Origin: an uncultured Eggerthella sp.
Lineage (GTDB): Bacteria; Actinomycetota; Coriobacteriia; Coriobacteriales; Eggerthellaceae
Direction: 5' to 3'
NCBI GenBank assembly: GCA_900542265.1
Contig: UQML01000005.1
Coordinates: 30,056 to 94,055 of the forward strand
Length of the DNA: 64,000 nt
In this document: piece after piece, positions 23,887-33,739 of the stretch
How the letters are laid out: each line of letters begins with the position of its first letter
How positions within the stretch are numbered: the stretch's first letter is position 1
Program-made: the position numbers and the translations under genes
Notes under the pieces: generated by a model
What the model saw: only the letters and a program-made list of their open reading frames with translations
Told to the model about the DNA's origin: nothing
Databases searched by the model: none

Positions 23887-25800
23887 TTAGAGTGCTGCCT
23901 TTTTAATAACATCAAGCAGCTGATCAATGCTCCATTCACCTAAATCGCCTTCGGAGCGATCACGAATAGAAACCGTGCCATTTTCAACTTCCTTGTCTCC
24001 AATAACACCCATGTACGGCACTTTTTCAGCTTGTGCTTTTGCAATTTTTACACGCATTGGTTCATTCTGGGAATAAATCTCAACACGACCACCAGCTGCT
24101 GTAATCTTGCGTGCCAAATCTTTACAAGCATCCAAATGACGATCAGCCAAAGGAAGCAAAATGACCTGCACGGGAGCCAGCCATAAAGGTAACGCTCCAG
24201 CATAGTTTTCAATCAAAATGCCAAAGAAACGCTCAATCGAACCAAAAATGGCGCGATGAAGCATCCAAGGACGCTCTTCCGTATTGTCAGCAGTGCGATA
24301 CGTAAGTTCAAAGCGCTCAGGGAAATTAAAATCTACCTGCACTGTTGAACATTGCCAGGTGCGCCCCAAAGCGTCCTTGACTTTTATGTCAATCTTTGGA
24401 CCGTAAAAGGCTCCATCGCCCTCATTGATTTCATACTCAAGGCCACGACGCTCACACGCTTGCTCGAGAGCATGCTGAGCATGTTCCCACATATCGTCAG
24501 AACCAATTGATTTATCAGGACGAGTAGAAATCTCAGCAGTGTATTCAAAGTCAAACGTCGACATGATGTGATCAACGAGATCAAGAATAGCAACTACTTC
24601 ATCAACTACCTGATCACGCGTGCAAAAGACATGAGCATCATCTTGCGTAAAGCCACGTGCACGCAAAAGACCATGAACAGCACCCGAGAGCTCATGACGA
24701 TAGACCGTACCAAACTCAAAGAGACGCAAAGGAAGATCACGATATGAACGAATCTCATTGCGATAGATAAGTACATGACCAGGACAATTCATAGGCTTAA
24801 CGCCGTATTCAGAAAGTCGAGGATTTGCTTCTGAACCTTCATTGATATTAAAGAAGTACATGTTTTCGCCATAAAAATCATAATGGCCTGATGTCTTCCA
24901 TACATCAGATTTATAAATATGGGGCGTGATAACTTCTTGGTAGCCATTTGCATATAAGTCGCGACGAAGCCACTCTTGCAAAAGACGAATAACGCGAGCA
25001 CCCTTTGGTGGATAGAGAGGAAGACCAACGCCGGCATCCTCATCAAGCATAAAAAGCCCCAGCTCTTTGCCAATTTTACGATGATCACGCTTTTCAGCCT
25101 CAGCAATATTTTCGAGATACTGATTAAGTTCTTTTTTAGAGAAAAATGCCGTACCGTAAACACGCTGCAACATTTCACGATCAGAATCTCCACGCCAATA
25201 GGCACCAGCCAATTTAGTAAGTTTAAACGTTGGTAATACAGCAGCACTTGGCAAATGTGGACCACGACAAAGATCAACAAAATCACCCAAGCGATAAATT
25301 GAGATTTCTTCGTCATCAGGAAGTTCGTCAATCAATTCAAGTTTAAGAGGCTGATCAGCAAACATCTCTTTTGCCTGCTCTTTGGTTACCACTTGACGAG
25401 TGAAAGGCTCTCCATCATGTACGATCTCGTTCATCCGCTCTTCAATTTTTTCAAGATCCTCAGGCGTCAACGTATGATCCATACGAATGTCATAGTAAAA
25501 ACCATTTTCGATTGATGGACCGATACCAAAATCAACGTGTCCATACAAATCTTGTAATGCCTTTGCCATAACATGAGCCGCAGAGTGACGCAAAAGATCA
25601 AGCGCCTCAGGGCTCTTTTTAGTAATGATGGTAATAGTTTGTCCATCAGAAAGCGGCGTAGTTAAATCAACCAACTTGCCATCAACAGTGCCTGCTAAAG
25701 CTGCTTTAGCAAGACCAGCACCAATAGCCTGTGCTGCATCAGCAAGCGTTGCACCTTCTTCTAAATTGAGTGTATTGCCATCAGGAAGAATAACGTTCAT
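23887..25800 (-). CDS. thrS: Threonyl-tRNA synthetase
   Basis: Class II synthetase charging tRNA-Thr. The 637 residues have an N-terminal TGS domain (MNVILPDGNTLNLEEGATL), the editing/SAD domain (RHSAAHVMAKAL), the catalytic core with zinc site MNCPGH and RLFEFGTVYRHE, and a C-terminal anticodon domain. ATG at 25798-25800 has AAAGGA nine bases upstream; other in-frame ATGs upstream abut or precede it. A short hairpin (25824-25846) lies in the leader. No T-box was recognised before this gene. Confidence 0.96.
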   Translation of the reverse strand: MNVILPDGNTLNLEEGATLADAAQAIGAGLAKAALAGTVDGKLVDLTTPLSDGQTITIITKKSPEALDLLRHSAAHVMAKALQDLYGHVDFGIGPSIENGFYYDIRMDHTLTPEDLEKIEERMNEIVHDGEPFTRQVVTKEQAKEMFADQPLKLELIDELPDDEEISIYRLGDFVDLCRGPHLPSAAVLPTFKLTKLAGAYWRGDSDREMLQRVYGTAFFSKKELNQYLENIAEAEKRDHRKIGKELGLFMLDEDAGVGLPLYPPKGARVIRLLQEWLRRDLYANGYQEVITPHIYKSDVWKTSGHYDFYGENMYFFNINEGSEANPRLSEYGVKPMNCPGHVLIYRNEIRSYRDLPLRLFEFGTVYRHELSGAVHGLLRARGFTQDDAHVFCTRDQVVDEVVAILDLVDHIMSTFDFEYTAEISTRPDKSIGSDDMWEHAQHALEQACERRGLEYEINEGDGAFYGPKIDIKVKDALGRTWQCSTVQVDFNFPERFELTYRTADNTEERPWMLHRAIFGSIERFFGILIENYAGALPLWLAPVQVILLPLADRHLDACKDLARKITAAGGRVEIYSQNEPMRVKIAKAQAEKVPYMGVIGDKEVENGTVSIRDRSEGDLGEWSIDQLLDVIKKAAL

Positions 25801-25920
25801 GTAAGACATCCTTTCTTGTGCCGGGTGCGCACAAAGCACCTGCACCTATCACGTATGAACTGTGTATCTTTATACTACAACCTAACACCCTAAATTCGGG
25901 CGCCAGAGTATGGTAGGTAG

Positions 25921-26349
25921 TTAAGCACGTGGTGGACGTATCTGAGTTGTACAGTAAGGGCAGATATCCCACGTTGGATTTAAGGCATGATGACATGTTG
26001 GACAAAGATTTTTCAAGCGCTGATGACAGTTGGGGCAAATCACATAATCCGCTTCAATGGGATATCCACACTGTCCACACTCACCGTACTTGAGAAGTTC
26101 ACGCCGCTTGAGTGCCACTTCAAGTTCTTGTTCATCCCTATCAATCTCTAACAGTGGCGGACGCATCAAACAATACGCAATCACACCAGCAATAGGAATA
26201 AGTGCCACAACACCCCATAATTGCCATGTAGTTCCTCGACTCATCGCATCCCTTATAACCCATACAACTGAGAGCACATACAGCGCAATAACAATAATAA
26301 GAAGAATGATGAGAGCTGCTTGCAACTCGGGAGTCCACAATTGAGACAT
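25921..26349 (-). CDS. Two-TM membrane protein with C-terminal zinc ribbons
   Basis: The 142-residue protein has hydrophobic segments at about 10-32 and 43-62. A charged linker (EIDRDEQELEVALKRREL) follows, and then a Cys-rich tail with CGQCGYP, CPNCHQRL, CPTCHHAL and CPYC, four CxxC pairs that would form two zinc ribbons in the cytosol. No specific function is known to me. ATG at 26347-26349 has AAAAGG upstream. It lies 23 bases after the valS stop on the same strand, so co-expression with valS is likely. Confidence 0.8.
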   Translation of the reverse strand: MSQLWTPELQAALIILLIIVIALYVLSVVWVIRDAMSRGTTWQLWGVVALIPIAGVIAYCLMRPPLLEIDRDEQELEVALKRRELLKYGECGQCGYPIEADYVICPNCHQRLKNLCPTCHHALNPTWDICPYCTTQIRPPRA

Positions 26350-26372
26350 AACTTGATACCTTTTACTATTCC

Positions 26373-29036
26373 TTAATCATCCATTTCAGCGAGCTGAGCC
26401 TTAAGCCTCTCACTTTGTTGCGTAAATTCAGCAAGCTTAACCTTATCCTTTTCAATTACTTCAGGCGCAGCTTTTGACAAAAAGCCAGGATTGTTGAGCT
26501 TCTTTTCAAACTTAACTCGATCCTTTTCCACCGCCGCAATTTGCTTTTCTAAGCGAGCGCGTTCCGCTGCAAAATCAACAAGACCTGATAAGAGAATATA
26601 TACCTCGAGTCCCTCAGCAAGCACCACCGCCGACTCGTTGGGCTTTTCAGCATCTTGTGCTGCTTTGACAATCTCGACATTAGCCAAAGCACAGATAAGG
26701 GTTTGTTGCGCCTCAAAATCAACCAGCGCTGTTTCACTTTCCGCTTTTACCACAAGCGACAAAGAAACCTTAGGTGATATACCATAGCGCGCACGAGCAG
26801 AACGAACACCGCCAACTGATTGGGTAACCATAGTAATAACACGTTCGGCTTCTGGATTGATATAACAAGCAAGCTCTTCTGCACTCGGCCATGGTGTCAT
26901 CATAAGCATTTCATGCTTGTCTTCAACAGGAAGTTCATCGTAAATCTGCTCAGTTACAAATGGCATGATGGGGTGTAAAAGACGTAACGCCTGATCAAGC
27001 ACGAACACTAAATTACGTTGACAGACAAGTTTGTCTTCTCCCCCTGCATTAAGACGTGGTTTAGAAAGTTCAATATACCAATCGCAAAACTCATTCCAAA
27101 AGAAAGCATAAAGTTCGCGTGTGATAACACCAAATTCAAATTCTTTAAACGCAAGATCAAGTTTTTCTACCAAGCGAGCCAAACGTGAAAAAATCCATTG
27201 GTCTGCAGGTGTGCGTGGATCAGGAGCACCCGGTGTGTAGTCCCCATCTAAATACATCATGACAAAGCGTGCAGCATTGCGAATCTTATTGGCAAAATTG
27301 CGCGATGACTCAAGCTTGGCTTCATTAAACTTCAAGTCTTGCGCTCCCGTAACCTGCATCAAGAGACCAAAGCGCATACCATCAGCGCCATAATCCTCCA
27401 TGAGCTTTACTGGATCAACACCATTACCACGACTCTTAGACATGGGTTTGCCATCAGCAGCCATAACGGTTGGATGAATAATAACATCCGTAAAAGGAAT
27501 CTTGCCGGTGCAATAGAGCGACGACATCACCATACGCGCTACCCAAAGACCCATAATGTCTCGAGCCGTTGAAAGCACCTGCGTAGGATAGGTTTTCATG
27601 AGGCTATCATGATCAACTTCGGGCCACCCTTGTGTTGCAAACGGCCAAAGTTGAGAAGAGAACCAGGTGTCAAGAACATCCTCATCTTGACGCACAGGCT
27701 TGCCGCAAACGGGACATACCTCAACATCTTCAAGACAGGCATCTTCCCAACCACAGGAATCGCAATAAAACATAGGGATGCGATGACCCCACCAAAGTTG
27801 ACGAGAAATACACCAGTCCTTGAGATTTTCCATCCAATCTAAATAAACATGCTTCCAGCGATCAGGATGGAAGGTAATCTCTCCCTCTTCTACCACACGA
27901 GCTGCTTCTTTTTTCAAACGATCAACCGCAACAAACCATTGTTCGGAAAGCCATGGCTCAAGCTTAGTATGACAGCGATAGCACGTCATAACTGAATGGT
28001 CATGCTCTTCAACATGATCTAAAAGTCCTAAGCGTTCAAATTCTTCCACAACGGCCTCACGCGCTTCATCACGCGTCATACCAGAGAACTTGCCATACCC
28101 CTCAACAACTACTGCGTGTTCATCAAAGATATTAATCTGTTCAAGATCATTGCGTTGACCCATCGCATAGTCATTAGGATCATGCGCAGGCGTAGTTTTT
28201 ACCGCACCAGTGCCAAATTCTGAATCAACGTAATAATCGGCAAAAATAGGAATTTCGCGTCCCACAATTGGCAGTGTTACTGTTTTACCAACTAAGTTCT
28301 TATAACGCTCGTCTTTAGGACTTACCGCAACACCCGTATCTCCAAGCATGGTCTCAGGACGCGTCGTTGCAACCACAAGATACTCAATTCCGTCAACAGG
28401 CTCAGTAAGTGGATAGCGCAAATACCACAAATGACCTTTTTCATCCACATACTCTGCCTCATCATCAGCGATAGCAGTCGTACATGAAGGGCACCAGTTA
28501 ACAATACGGCGCCCCTTATAAATCAGGCCATCATGATACCAATCGCAAAACACCTTACGTACTGCAAGGGCATATTCAGGCGAAAGCGTAAACTTTTCAT
28601 CCGAGTAGTCGCACGAGCAGCCCATAGAGGCGATCTGGTTAACAATGGTATTACCATACTCTTCACGCCACTCGTAGCATGCTTCCAAAAAAGCCTCACG
28701 ACCAATTTGAAGACGAGAAATCCCCTCTTCAGCAAGCTTTTTATCCACTTTAGTCTGCGTTGCAATACCAGCATGATCAGTACCCAAAATCCAACGCGTT
28801 TGATAACCCTGCATACGGGCATGACGAATACAGGTATCTTGAATAGTGTCATTAAGAGCATGCCCCATGTGCAACATACCCGTTACGTTTGGTGGCGGAA
28901 TAACAATAGTGTATGACTCATCGCCATATTTACCAAAACCATGCGTACGAGCAAAATTACCCGATGCCTTCCATGCTTCAAAAAGAGGCTTTTCCCATTC
29001 AGTATAAGGAATCTGTTCTTTTTTCTTGTCCGCCAT
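26373..29036 (-). CDS. valS: Valyl-tRNA synthetase
   Basis: Class I synthetase charging tRNA-Val, with editing of threonine. The 887 residues show the HIGH-type motif in PPNVTGMLHMGHALN, the editing domain (VVATTRPETMLGDTGVAV), the KMSKS-type motif GKPMSKSRGNGVDP, and a C-terminal coiled coil (AERARLEKQIAAVEKDRVKF). ATG at 29034-29036 follows AAAGGA. It follows clpX by 85 bases in the tig-clpP-clpX-valS run. Confidence 0.97.
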   Translation of the reverse strand: MADKKKEQIPYTEWEKPLFEAWKASGNFARTHGFGKYGDESYTIVIPPPNVTGMLHMGHALNDTIQDTCIRHARMQGYQTRWILGTDHAGIATQTKVDKKLAEEGISRLQIGREAFLEACYEWREEYGNTIVNQIASMGCSCDYSDEKFTLSPEYALAVRKVFCDWYHDGLIYKGRRIVNWCPSCTTAIADDEAEYVDEKGHLWYLRYPLTEPVDGIEYLVVATTRPETMLGDTGVAVSPKDERYKNLVGKTVTLPIVGREIPIFADYYVDSEFGTGAVKTTPAHDPNDYAMGQRNDLEQINIFDEHAVVVEGYGKFSGMTRDEAREAVVEEFERLGLLDHVEEHDHSVMTCYRCHTKLEPWLSEQWFVAVDRLKKEAARVVEEGEITFHPDRWKHVYLDWMENLKDWCISRQLWWGHRIPMFYCDSCGWEDACLEDVEVCPVCGKPVRQDEDVLDTWFSSQLWPFATQGWPEVDHDSLMKTYPTQVLSTARDIMGLWVARMVMSSLYCTGKIPFTDVIIHPTVMAADGKPMSKSRGNGVDPVKLMEDYGADGMRFGLLMQVTGAQDLKFNEAKLESSRNFANKIRNAARFVMMYLDGDYTPGAPDPRTPADQWIFSRLARLVEKLDLAFKEFEFGVITRELYAFFWNEFCDWYIELSKPRLNAGGEDKLVCQRNLVFVLDQALRLLHPIMPFVTEQIYDELPVEDKHEMLMMTPWPSAEELACYINPEAERVITMVTQSVGGVRSARARYGISPKVSLSLVVKAESETALVDFEAQQTLICALANVEIVKAAQDAEKPNESAVVLAEGLEVYILLSGLVDFAAERARLEKQIAAVEKDRVKFEKKLNNPGFLSKAAPEVIEKDKVKLAEFTQQSERLKAQLAEMDD

Positions 29037-29121
29037 GAATCTAATCCTTTGTTTCTCTTACGGTGTAGGCACTTACCAGGTTTTTAAGCGATGAGTCACT
29101 TCAAAGGTAACCATAAAACCT

Positions 29122-30456
29122 TTATGAAACCACGCAAATCTCAGGTGTGGTTTCTCCTTCAATATCACTTTTCCTAATCACAACACGCGTTGGCTCGTGA
29201 TATTCAGGGAGGTTATACATAATATCTTGTAATGCAGACTCGCAAATACTACGCAGACCACGAGCACCTGTTTGATGTTCAATAGCAGCTTCCGCGATTG
29301 CCTCGAGAGCCTCTTGTTCAAAAATAAGCTCAGAATCCTCGAACGCAAACATGCGCTTATATTGTTTTACAAGCGCATTTTTTGGCTCGGTTAAAATACG
29401 CACCAAATCCTCTTTTGATAATTCTGATAATGAGGTAATGACAGGAATACGCCCAACAAATTCGGGGATCATGCCAAATTTATGCAAATCCTCAGGAAGA
29501 ACGTGACGTAGCAATTCTTGATCTGCCTCACGCCTAGATTCTGGCATATCAGAATTAAAACCAATATTGGTAGTTCCCACACGCTGCGCAATGATCTCAG
29601 GAAGTCCTACAAAAGCACCACCCAAAATAAATAAGATATTGTCGGTATTGATAGGAATTAATTCTTGCTGAGGATGCTTACGGCCTCCTTGAGGAGGAAC
29701 AGATGCATCGCATCCTTCAACAATCTTTAAAAGTGCTTGCTGCACTCCTTCACCCGATACATCGCGAGTAATTGAGAGATTTTCTGCTTTGCGAGCAATC
29801 TTGTCAATCTCGTCAATATAGATAATACCTATTTCTGCACGAGAAACATCAAAATCTGCAGCGGTAATTAACTTAAGCAAGATGTTTTCAACATCTTCAC
29901 CTACATATCCCGCTTCCGTAAGTGTTGTTGCATCAGCAATAGCAAACGGAACCTGCAAGGTACGCGCCAATGTCTGAGCAAGGAGCGTTTTACCAGAACC
30001 AGTTGGCCCTAAAAGCAAAATATTACTCTTAGCAAGCTCAACGTCATTTTCATCAGCAGATTCGCCTAAACTAATGCGCTTGTAATGGTTGTATACAGCC
30101 ACTGCAAGTGCTTTTTTTGCTTCATCTTGACCAACAACATGCTCTGACAACTGTGCGTATAGCTCATGAGGTGTCGGAAGATGCTCAATTAAGGGCTCGT
30201 TTGGCTTTGCTTGAGCTTCGTGCAGCATATCAAGCTCCTGATGAGTTTTAGAAATTGAGTTCAGAGCGTCTGACTCAAGACCTCTGAAGGATAAATCAGT
30301 AAGCATTGCTTCTGCGCAAACAGAAACGCACTCATCACAGATATAAATTCCATTAGGTCCTGAAATCATGGCATTTACTTGATCGGGCGTTTGCCCACAA
30401 AAGGCACAGCGAATAGCACCCGTGCTATTCGCTGCATCATGAGAGTTATCTGTCAT
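29122..30456 (-). CDS. clpX: ClpX ATP-dependent unfoldase subunit
   Basis: AAA+ hexamer that unfolds tagged proteins for ClpP. The 444 residues have the N-terminal zinc site (C17, C20, C40, C43), Walker A GPTGSGKTLLAQTLA, Walker B IIYIDEIDKIA and the pore and sensor regions. It is slightly longer than the usual 410-430 because of an inserted linker after the zinc domain. It starts 19 bases after the clpP stop, so the two form an operon. Confidence 0.97.
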   Translation of the reverse strand: MTDNSHDAANSTGAIRCAFCGQTPDQVNAMISGPNGIYICDECVSVCAEAMLTDLSFRGLESDALNSISKTHQELDMLHEAQAKPNEPLIEHLPTPHELYAQLSEHVVGQDEAKKALAVAVYNHYKRISLGESADENDVELAKSNILLLGPTGSGKTLLAQTLARTLQVPFAIADATTLTEAGYVGEDVENILLKLITAADFDVSRAEIGIIYIDEIDKIARKAENLSITRDVSGEGVQQALLKIVEGCDASVPPQGGRKHPQQELIPINTDNILFILGGAFVGLPEIIAQRVGTTNIGFNSDMPESRREADQELLRHVLPEDLHKFGMIPEFVGRIPVITSLSELSKEDLVRILTEPKNALVKQYKRMFAFEDSELIFEQEALEAIAEAAIEHQTGARGLRSICESALQDIMYNLPEYHEPTRVVIRKSDIEGETTPEICVVS

Positions 30457-30475
30457 TGATTACTCCAAAATCTAA

Positions 30476-31096
30476 TTAGTCATTTGAAAAACGTGAAGAC
30501 ACAACCTTGTCAACAAGTCCATAAGCACATGCTTCTTCAGCGCTCATCCAATTGTCTCGTTCAGAATCAGCATGAATGCGCTCAATTGGTTGACCAGTAT
30601 GGTGAGCAATAATACCCTCCAAACGATCACGCGTTTTGCGCATTTCGTTAGCTACAATTTCAAAGTCAGTCTGCTGCGTACGCTCCCCTGTAGCACCCAT
30701 AGGCTGATGGATCATAACCTGAGCATTGGGAAGAATAATGCGCTTACCGTTAGCGCCACCGCAGAGCAAAACTGATGCCATAGATGCTGCAAGACCCATA
30801 CAAATAGTAGAAACATCACATTTAATGTATTGCATAGTGTCATAGATTGCCAGGCCTGCAGAAACAGACCCTCCTGGTGAATTGATATATAAAGCAATAT
30901 CCTTGTCTGGATCAGCACTCTCAAGATGAAGAAGCTGAGCAACAACAGTGTTTGCTACCGCATCATCAATAGGCTCACCCAAGAAAACAATACGTTCGTT
31001 GAGCAAACGAGAATAGATGTCGTAGCTGCGTTCTCCGCGAGGAGACTGTTCAATTACGTAGGGAATCAATGCATCCTTAGTTTTTTGATAAGACAT
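30476..31096 (-). CDS. clpP: ClpP protease subunit
   Basis: Serine peptidase of the ClpXP complex. The 206 residues carry the catalytic triad at S105 (GLAASMASVLL), H130 (QVMIHQPMG) and D181 (SERDNWMS), with the conserved INSPGGSVSAG. ATG at 31094-31096 follows GCGAGG. It lies between tig and clpX. Only one clpP is seen here, although actinobacteria often have two in tandem. Confidence 0.97.
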   Translation of the reverse strand: MSYQKTKDALIPYVIEQSPRGERSYDIYSRLLNERIVFLGEPIDDAVANTVVAQLLHLESADPDKDIALYINSPGGSVSAGLAIYDTMQYIKCDVSTICMGLAASMASVLLCGGANGKRIILPNAQVMIHQPMGATGERTQQTDFEIVANEMRKTRDRLEGIIAHHTGQPIERIHADSERDNWMSAEEACAYGLVDKVVSSRFSND

Positions 31097-31152
31097 AAAG
31101 GTAACCTCGCTTTATGCAGTTAATGTTCCTAAAGAGAATGCTTAAATACTAC

Positions 31153-32487
31153 TTACTCAGCATCTTTAGGTGCAACTGCAGATTCTTCAATAATAGTTAC
31201 ATTGGCTTTCTCAGCAATATCTTTGAGAGCCTTGCTGCGCTTAATGCCTTCGCGAATCATAGGAATGCGGCCGGTTTCACGCCATTCAGCTTCAACTTTT
31301 GCAGGATCATCAAGATTTGCCTTCTCAAATTCTTGAGTAACCTCTTCTGGCGTTGCCTCAATATTGAAATGGCGAGCCCAAGCGTCTAATGCCATATCCT
31401 GGCGCACAGTATCAGCTGCTTGCTTTTTGATATCTTCTTTCAATTGTTCAGCAGTAATACCCGCTTGCTGCAAGAAAGCATCATAGCTCTGTCCTGCTTG
31501 ATTGAGTTGACGGAATAAGTCTTGTAAGAGATTTGCTTCTTCACGCTCAGTGATGGTAGAAGGCATCTCGTCGGTTACGCGCTGAGCAAGGGCAAACAAG
31601 CATTCGTTTTCCTTACGACGAGGAGCAGCGGATTCCTTTTGAGTTGCAATCTGCTCACCAACAAGAGCACGAAGTGCAGCCATATCATCAAAACCGAGAT
31701 TCTTAGCGAACTCATCATTAGCCTCAGGCAAAACGGTCTTTTTAATTGAGTCAATCTTGACATCAAAATGATAGACGCCCTTGTCAATACCAAAACTTTG
31801 AGACAAAAGTGAAGACTGACCAGCCATGTCGAGGTCGAAGGATTTCTCATCACCCTTCTTAAGGCCGATCAATTCTGCGTCAAATGATGCAGGATAGAGG
31901 TTTTGACCTAATTGATAGAGTCGGGACTCACAAGAAAGTGCTGAGACGATCTCACCCTCAGGATCAGTAACATCCATGGAAAGCTCTACAAACTGATCTT
32001 TTTTGATCTTGGTGTTTGCATTAGCATCTTTGTATTCCATGTAATAATTACGGAACTCATCAACACCTGAGTCGATTTCTTCCTCAGTTGCTTCTGTAGA
32101 AGGAACTTCAACGTCAACAGGATCGTAGCTAGTAAGTTCAACTTGAGGCTTTACGGTAATAGTTGCGGTAAAGGTCAAATCCTTGCCTTCAACTGCCTCA
32201 GCATCAGAAAACTCTGCCTTAAATAAAGGAACGAGATCATTCTCATCCAAAATTTGAGGATAGGCAGTGTTGACTAAGTCTTCAGCAACCGTTGCCATAA
32301 CAGAATCTTTGCCCAGCATGTTATCAATCACAGGACGAGGTGCTTTACCGGGACGAAAACCAGGAAACTTATAACGCTTAGCAAAGTCTTTATATGTACG
32401 CTTGATTTGCGCATCAACATCAGCTGCAGGAATAGTGCAAGTGATTTTAAGTTGATTATCCTCGAGTGCCTCTACTGTGCTGTTCAC
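31153..32487 (-). CDS. tig: Trigger factor (ribosome-bound chaperone)
   Basis: Binds nascent chains at the ribosome exit. The 444 residues show the ribosome-binding signature GFRPGKAPRPVI in the N-terminal domain, a central FKBP-like segment and a helical C-terminal chaperone arm. The start is GTG at 32485-32487 with AAGAAGGAG upstream; a longer frame runs backwards through tRNA-Leu and is not real. It heads the tig-clpP-clpX set, 42 bases after tRNA-Leu. Confidence 0.95.
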   Translation of the reverse strand: MNSTVEALEDNQLKITCTIPAADVDAQIKRTYKDFAKRYKFPGFRPGKAPRPVIDNMLGKDSVMATVAEDLVNTAYPQILDENDLVPLFKAEFSDAEAVEGKDLTFTATITVKPQVELTSYDPVDVEVPSTEATEEEIDSGVDEFRNYYMEYKDANANTKIKKDQFVELSMDVTDPEGEIVSALSCESRLYQLGQNLYPASFDAELIGLKKGDEKSFDLDMAGQSSLLSQSFGIDKGVYHFDVKIDSIKKTVLPEANDEFAKNLGFDDMAALRALVGEQIATQKESAAPRRKENECLFALAQRVTDEMPSTITEREEANLLQDLFRQLNQAGQSYDAFLQQAGITAEQLKEDIKKQAADTVRQDMALDAWARHFNIEATPEEVTQEFEKANLDDPAKVEAEWRETGRIPMIREGIKRSKALKDIAEKANVTIIEESAVAPKDAE

Positions 32488-32528
32488 AAAATTCTCCTTC
32501 TTAGGGTGATCATGTTCTGAAATGAAAC

Positions 32529-32614
32529 TGGTGCGGGTGAAAGGACTTGAACCTTCACGGGGGTTACCCACCAGAACCTAAACCTGGCGCGTCTGCCAAT
32601 TCCGCCACACCCGC
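32529..32614 (-). tRNA. tRNA-Leu (anticodon TAG)
   Basis: On the minus strand the acceptor arms GCGGGTG and CACCCGC pair fully, discriminator A and CCA are encoded, the anticodon loop TTTAGGT gives TAG (reads CUN), and a long variable arm (GGTGGGTAACCCCCG) is present as in class II tRNAs. No terminator was seen between it and tig, so a joint transcript is possible. Confidence 0.95.
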
Positions 32615-32660
32615 ACATCCATTTCATATGTGCCGAACCTTTTAAGTCGACAGCTTAAAG

Positions 32661-32689
32661 ATGATACCAGTATTTATAGATTTTTTGAA
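32661..32689 (-). promoter_or_regulatory. Candidate promoter for tRNA-Leu and tig
   Basis: On the minus strand TTCAAA (32684-32689), a 17-bp spacer, then TATCAT (32661-32666), about 40 bases before the tRNA 5' end. Confidence 0.5.
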
Positions 32690-32727
32690 CCTATCCATGA
32701 AAAGAGTAAAAATCAGGCCGTGCGTTG

Positions 32728-33732
32728 CTAGTCAATGGCAATATCACGGGCTGTTATCACCTTAGAAGGAGAGATAAGAAGCGTGCCAAGTTCAGTCGTA
32801 AGAGCAGCATCATCATAAAAGACCCCATCGACCGTAACACCTCCTGGAAGCAGATCTTCATCTTGCGTTGAAATTACGATGGACAAGTCCGTAAGAGAAA
32901 AATACTGCTTTTCTGGTATCTCTTGTGAAGCCTGATCACTTTCGGCGGCAGGGTCGGTTTTCGCATCAGACTCAAGAGCTTGGTTGCCGTTTTGAGATTG
33001 TTTGGCTGCCATAGATTGTTTTTCTGCTTGCGCCTGTTTGTCTTTGAGCGTCTCTTCATGCTGAGCAAGTGTTTCATCAGCTTCACGCTGCTCACGGGCC
33101 TGTTCATCAAGAGATTGAATTATGTCAAGCGATGGGGTGATTGCTAAAATAAAATCAACCTCGGCTTGCTTATATTCTGCCACACGAGCAAGAACCATCT
33201 CAGGCGTATCATCCACATGAAGAGAAATAAGGCCGAAACTAAACTTCCCCACACGGACGACGGTATACGTGTCGTATGCATGGGGATTATCAACTGCAAG
33301 CTCATAACATGCAGCATCTTTGTCGAGATATGAAGTACGCAACGAAGCAAGGGTGAGCGGCTCTTTATCAGAAGTCTGCTCTTCTGCATCTTGCTCTTCT
33401 TCATCAAATTGAGCTTCTGCCGTTTCATCAGCAGGCGTTACCTCTCCATCGCTCTGTGCTTTTTGATTGAGCGCTGTTGAGACCGACGAGTCTGTTTGAG
33501 AAGACTTAGAATCAGTAGAGGCGCTTGAAGGATCTGCCACAGGTTGTGCTGTTCCTTTGTATACGAATGCACTATAGCCTTCAAGCTCTCCCGCTGCATC
33601 ATCAATAGTAGAGGCTGCTACATTTAAATTATGTCCCACACCTGAGATATAAGCGATGCAAAGCCCCAGACCTCCTAAAAGAAGAAGGATAAAAACCGCT
33701 ATAGCAATCTTTTCTCGGGCTGATTTGAGCAT
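32728..33732 (-). CDS. Membrane-anchored protein, possible metal-less 5'-nucleotidase-like fold
   Basis: Not a family I recognise with certainty. The 334 residues have an N-terminal anchor (about 9-31), a Ser/Glu-rich stretch (66-127), a globular part (128-205), a charged heptad-like insertion rich in Gln, Glu and Lys (208-275) and a C-terminal globular part (276-334). The wording VAEYKQAEVDFILAITPSLD, then TDLSIVISTQDEDLLPGG plus VTVDGVFYD, follows the order of 5'-nucleotidase/CapA-type phosphoesterases, but the metal-ligand histidines (LSH, GGHTH positions) are absent. ATG lies 7 bases past the uvrA stop without a clear Shine-Dalgarno; longer frames run inside uvrA. The part outside the membrane is probably extracellular. 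Confidence 0.6.
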   Translation of the reverse strand: MLKSAREKIAIAVFILLLLGGLGLCIAYISGVGHNLNVAASTIDDAAGELEGYSAFVYKGTAQPVADPSSASTDSKSSQTDSSVSTALNQKAQSDGEVTPADETAEAQFDEEEQDAEEQTSDKEPLTLASLRTSYLDKDAACYELAVDNPHAYDTYTVVRVGKFSFGLISLHVDDTPEMVLARVAEYKQAEVDFILAITPSLDIIQSLDEQAREQREADETLAQHEETLKDKQAQAEKQSMAAKQSQNGNQALESDAKTDPAAESDQASQEIPEKQYFSLTDLSIVISTQDEDLLPGGVTVDGVFYDDAALTTELGTLLISPSKVITARDIAID

Positions 33733-33739
33733 AGTTCTA

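Noticed and set aside
24789..25331. 180-codon minus-strand frame
   Set aside because: Alternative frame inside thrS with low-complexity Leu/Ile content.
32488..32571. N-terminal extension of trigger factor (MGNPREGSSPFTR...)
   Set aside because: This is tRNA-Leu sequence read in frame; the GTG at 32485-32487 with AAGAAGGAG is the real start.
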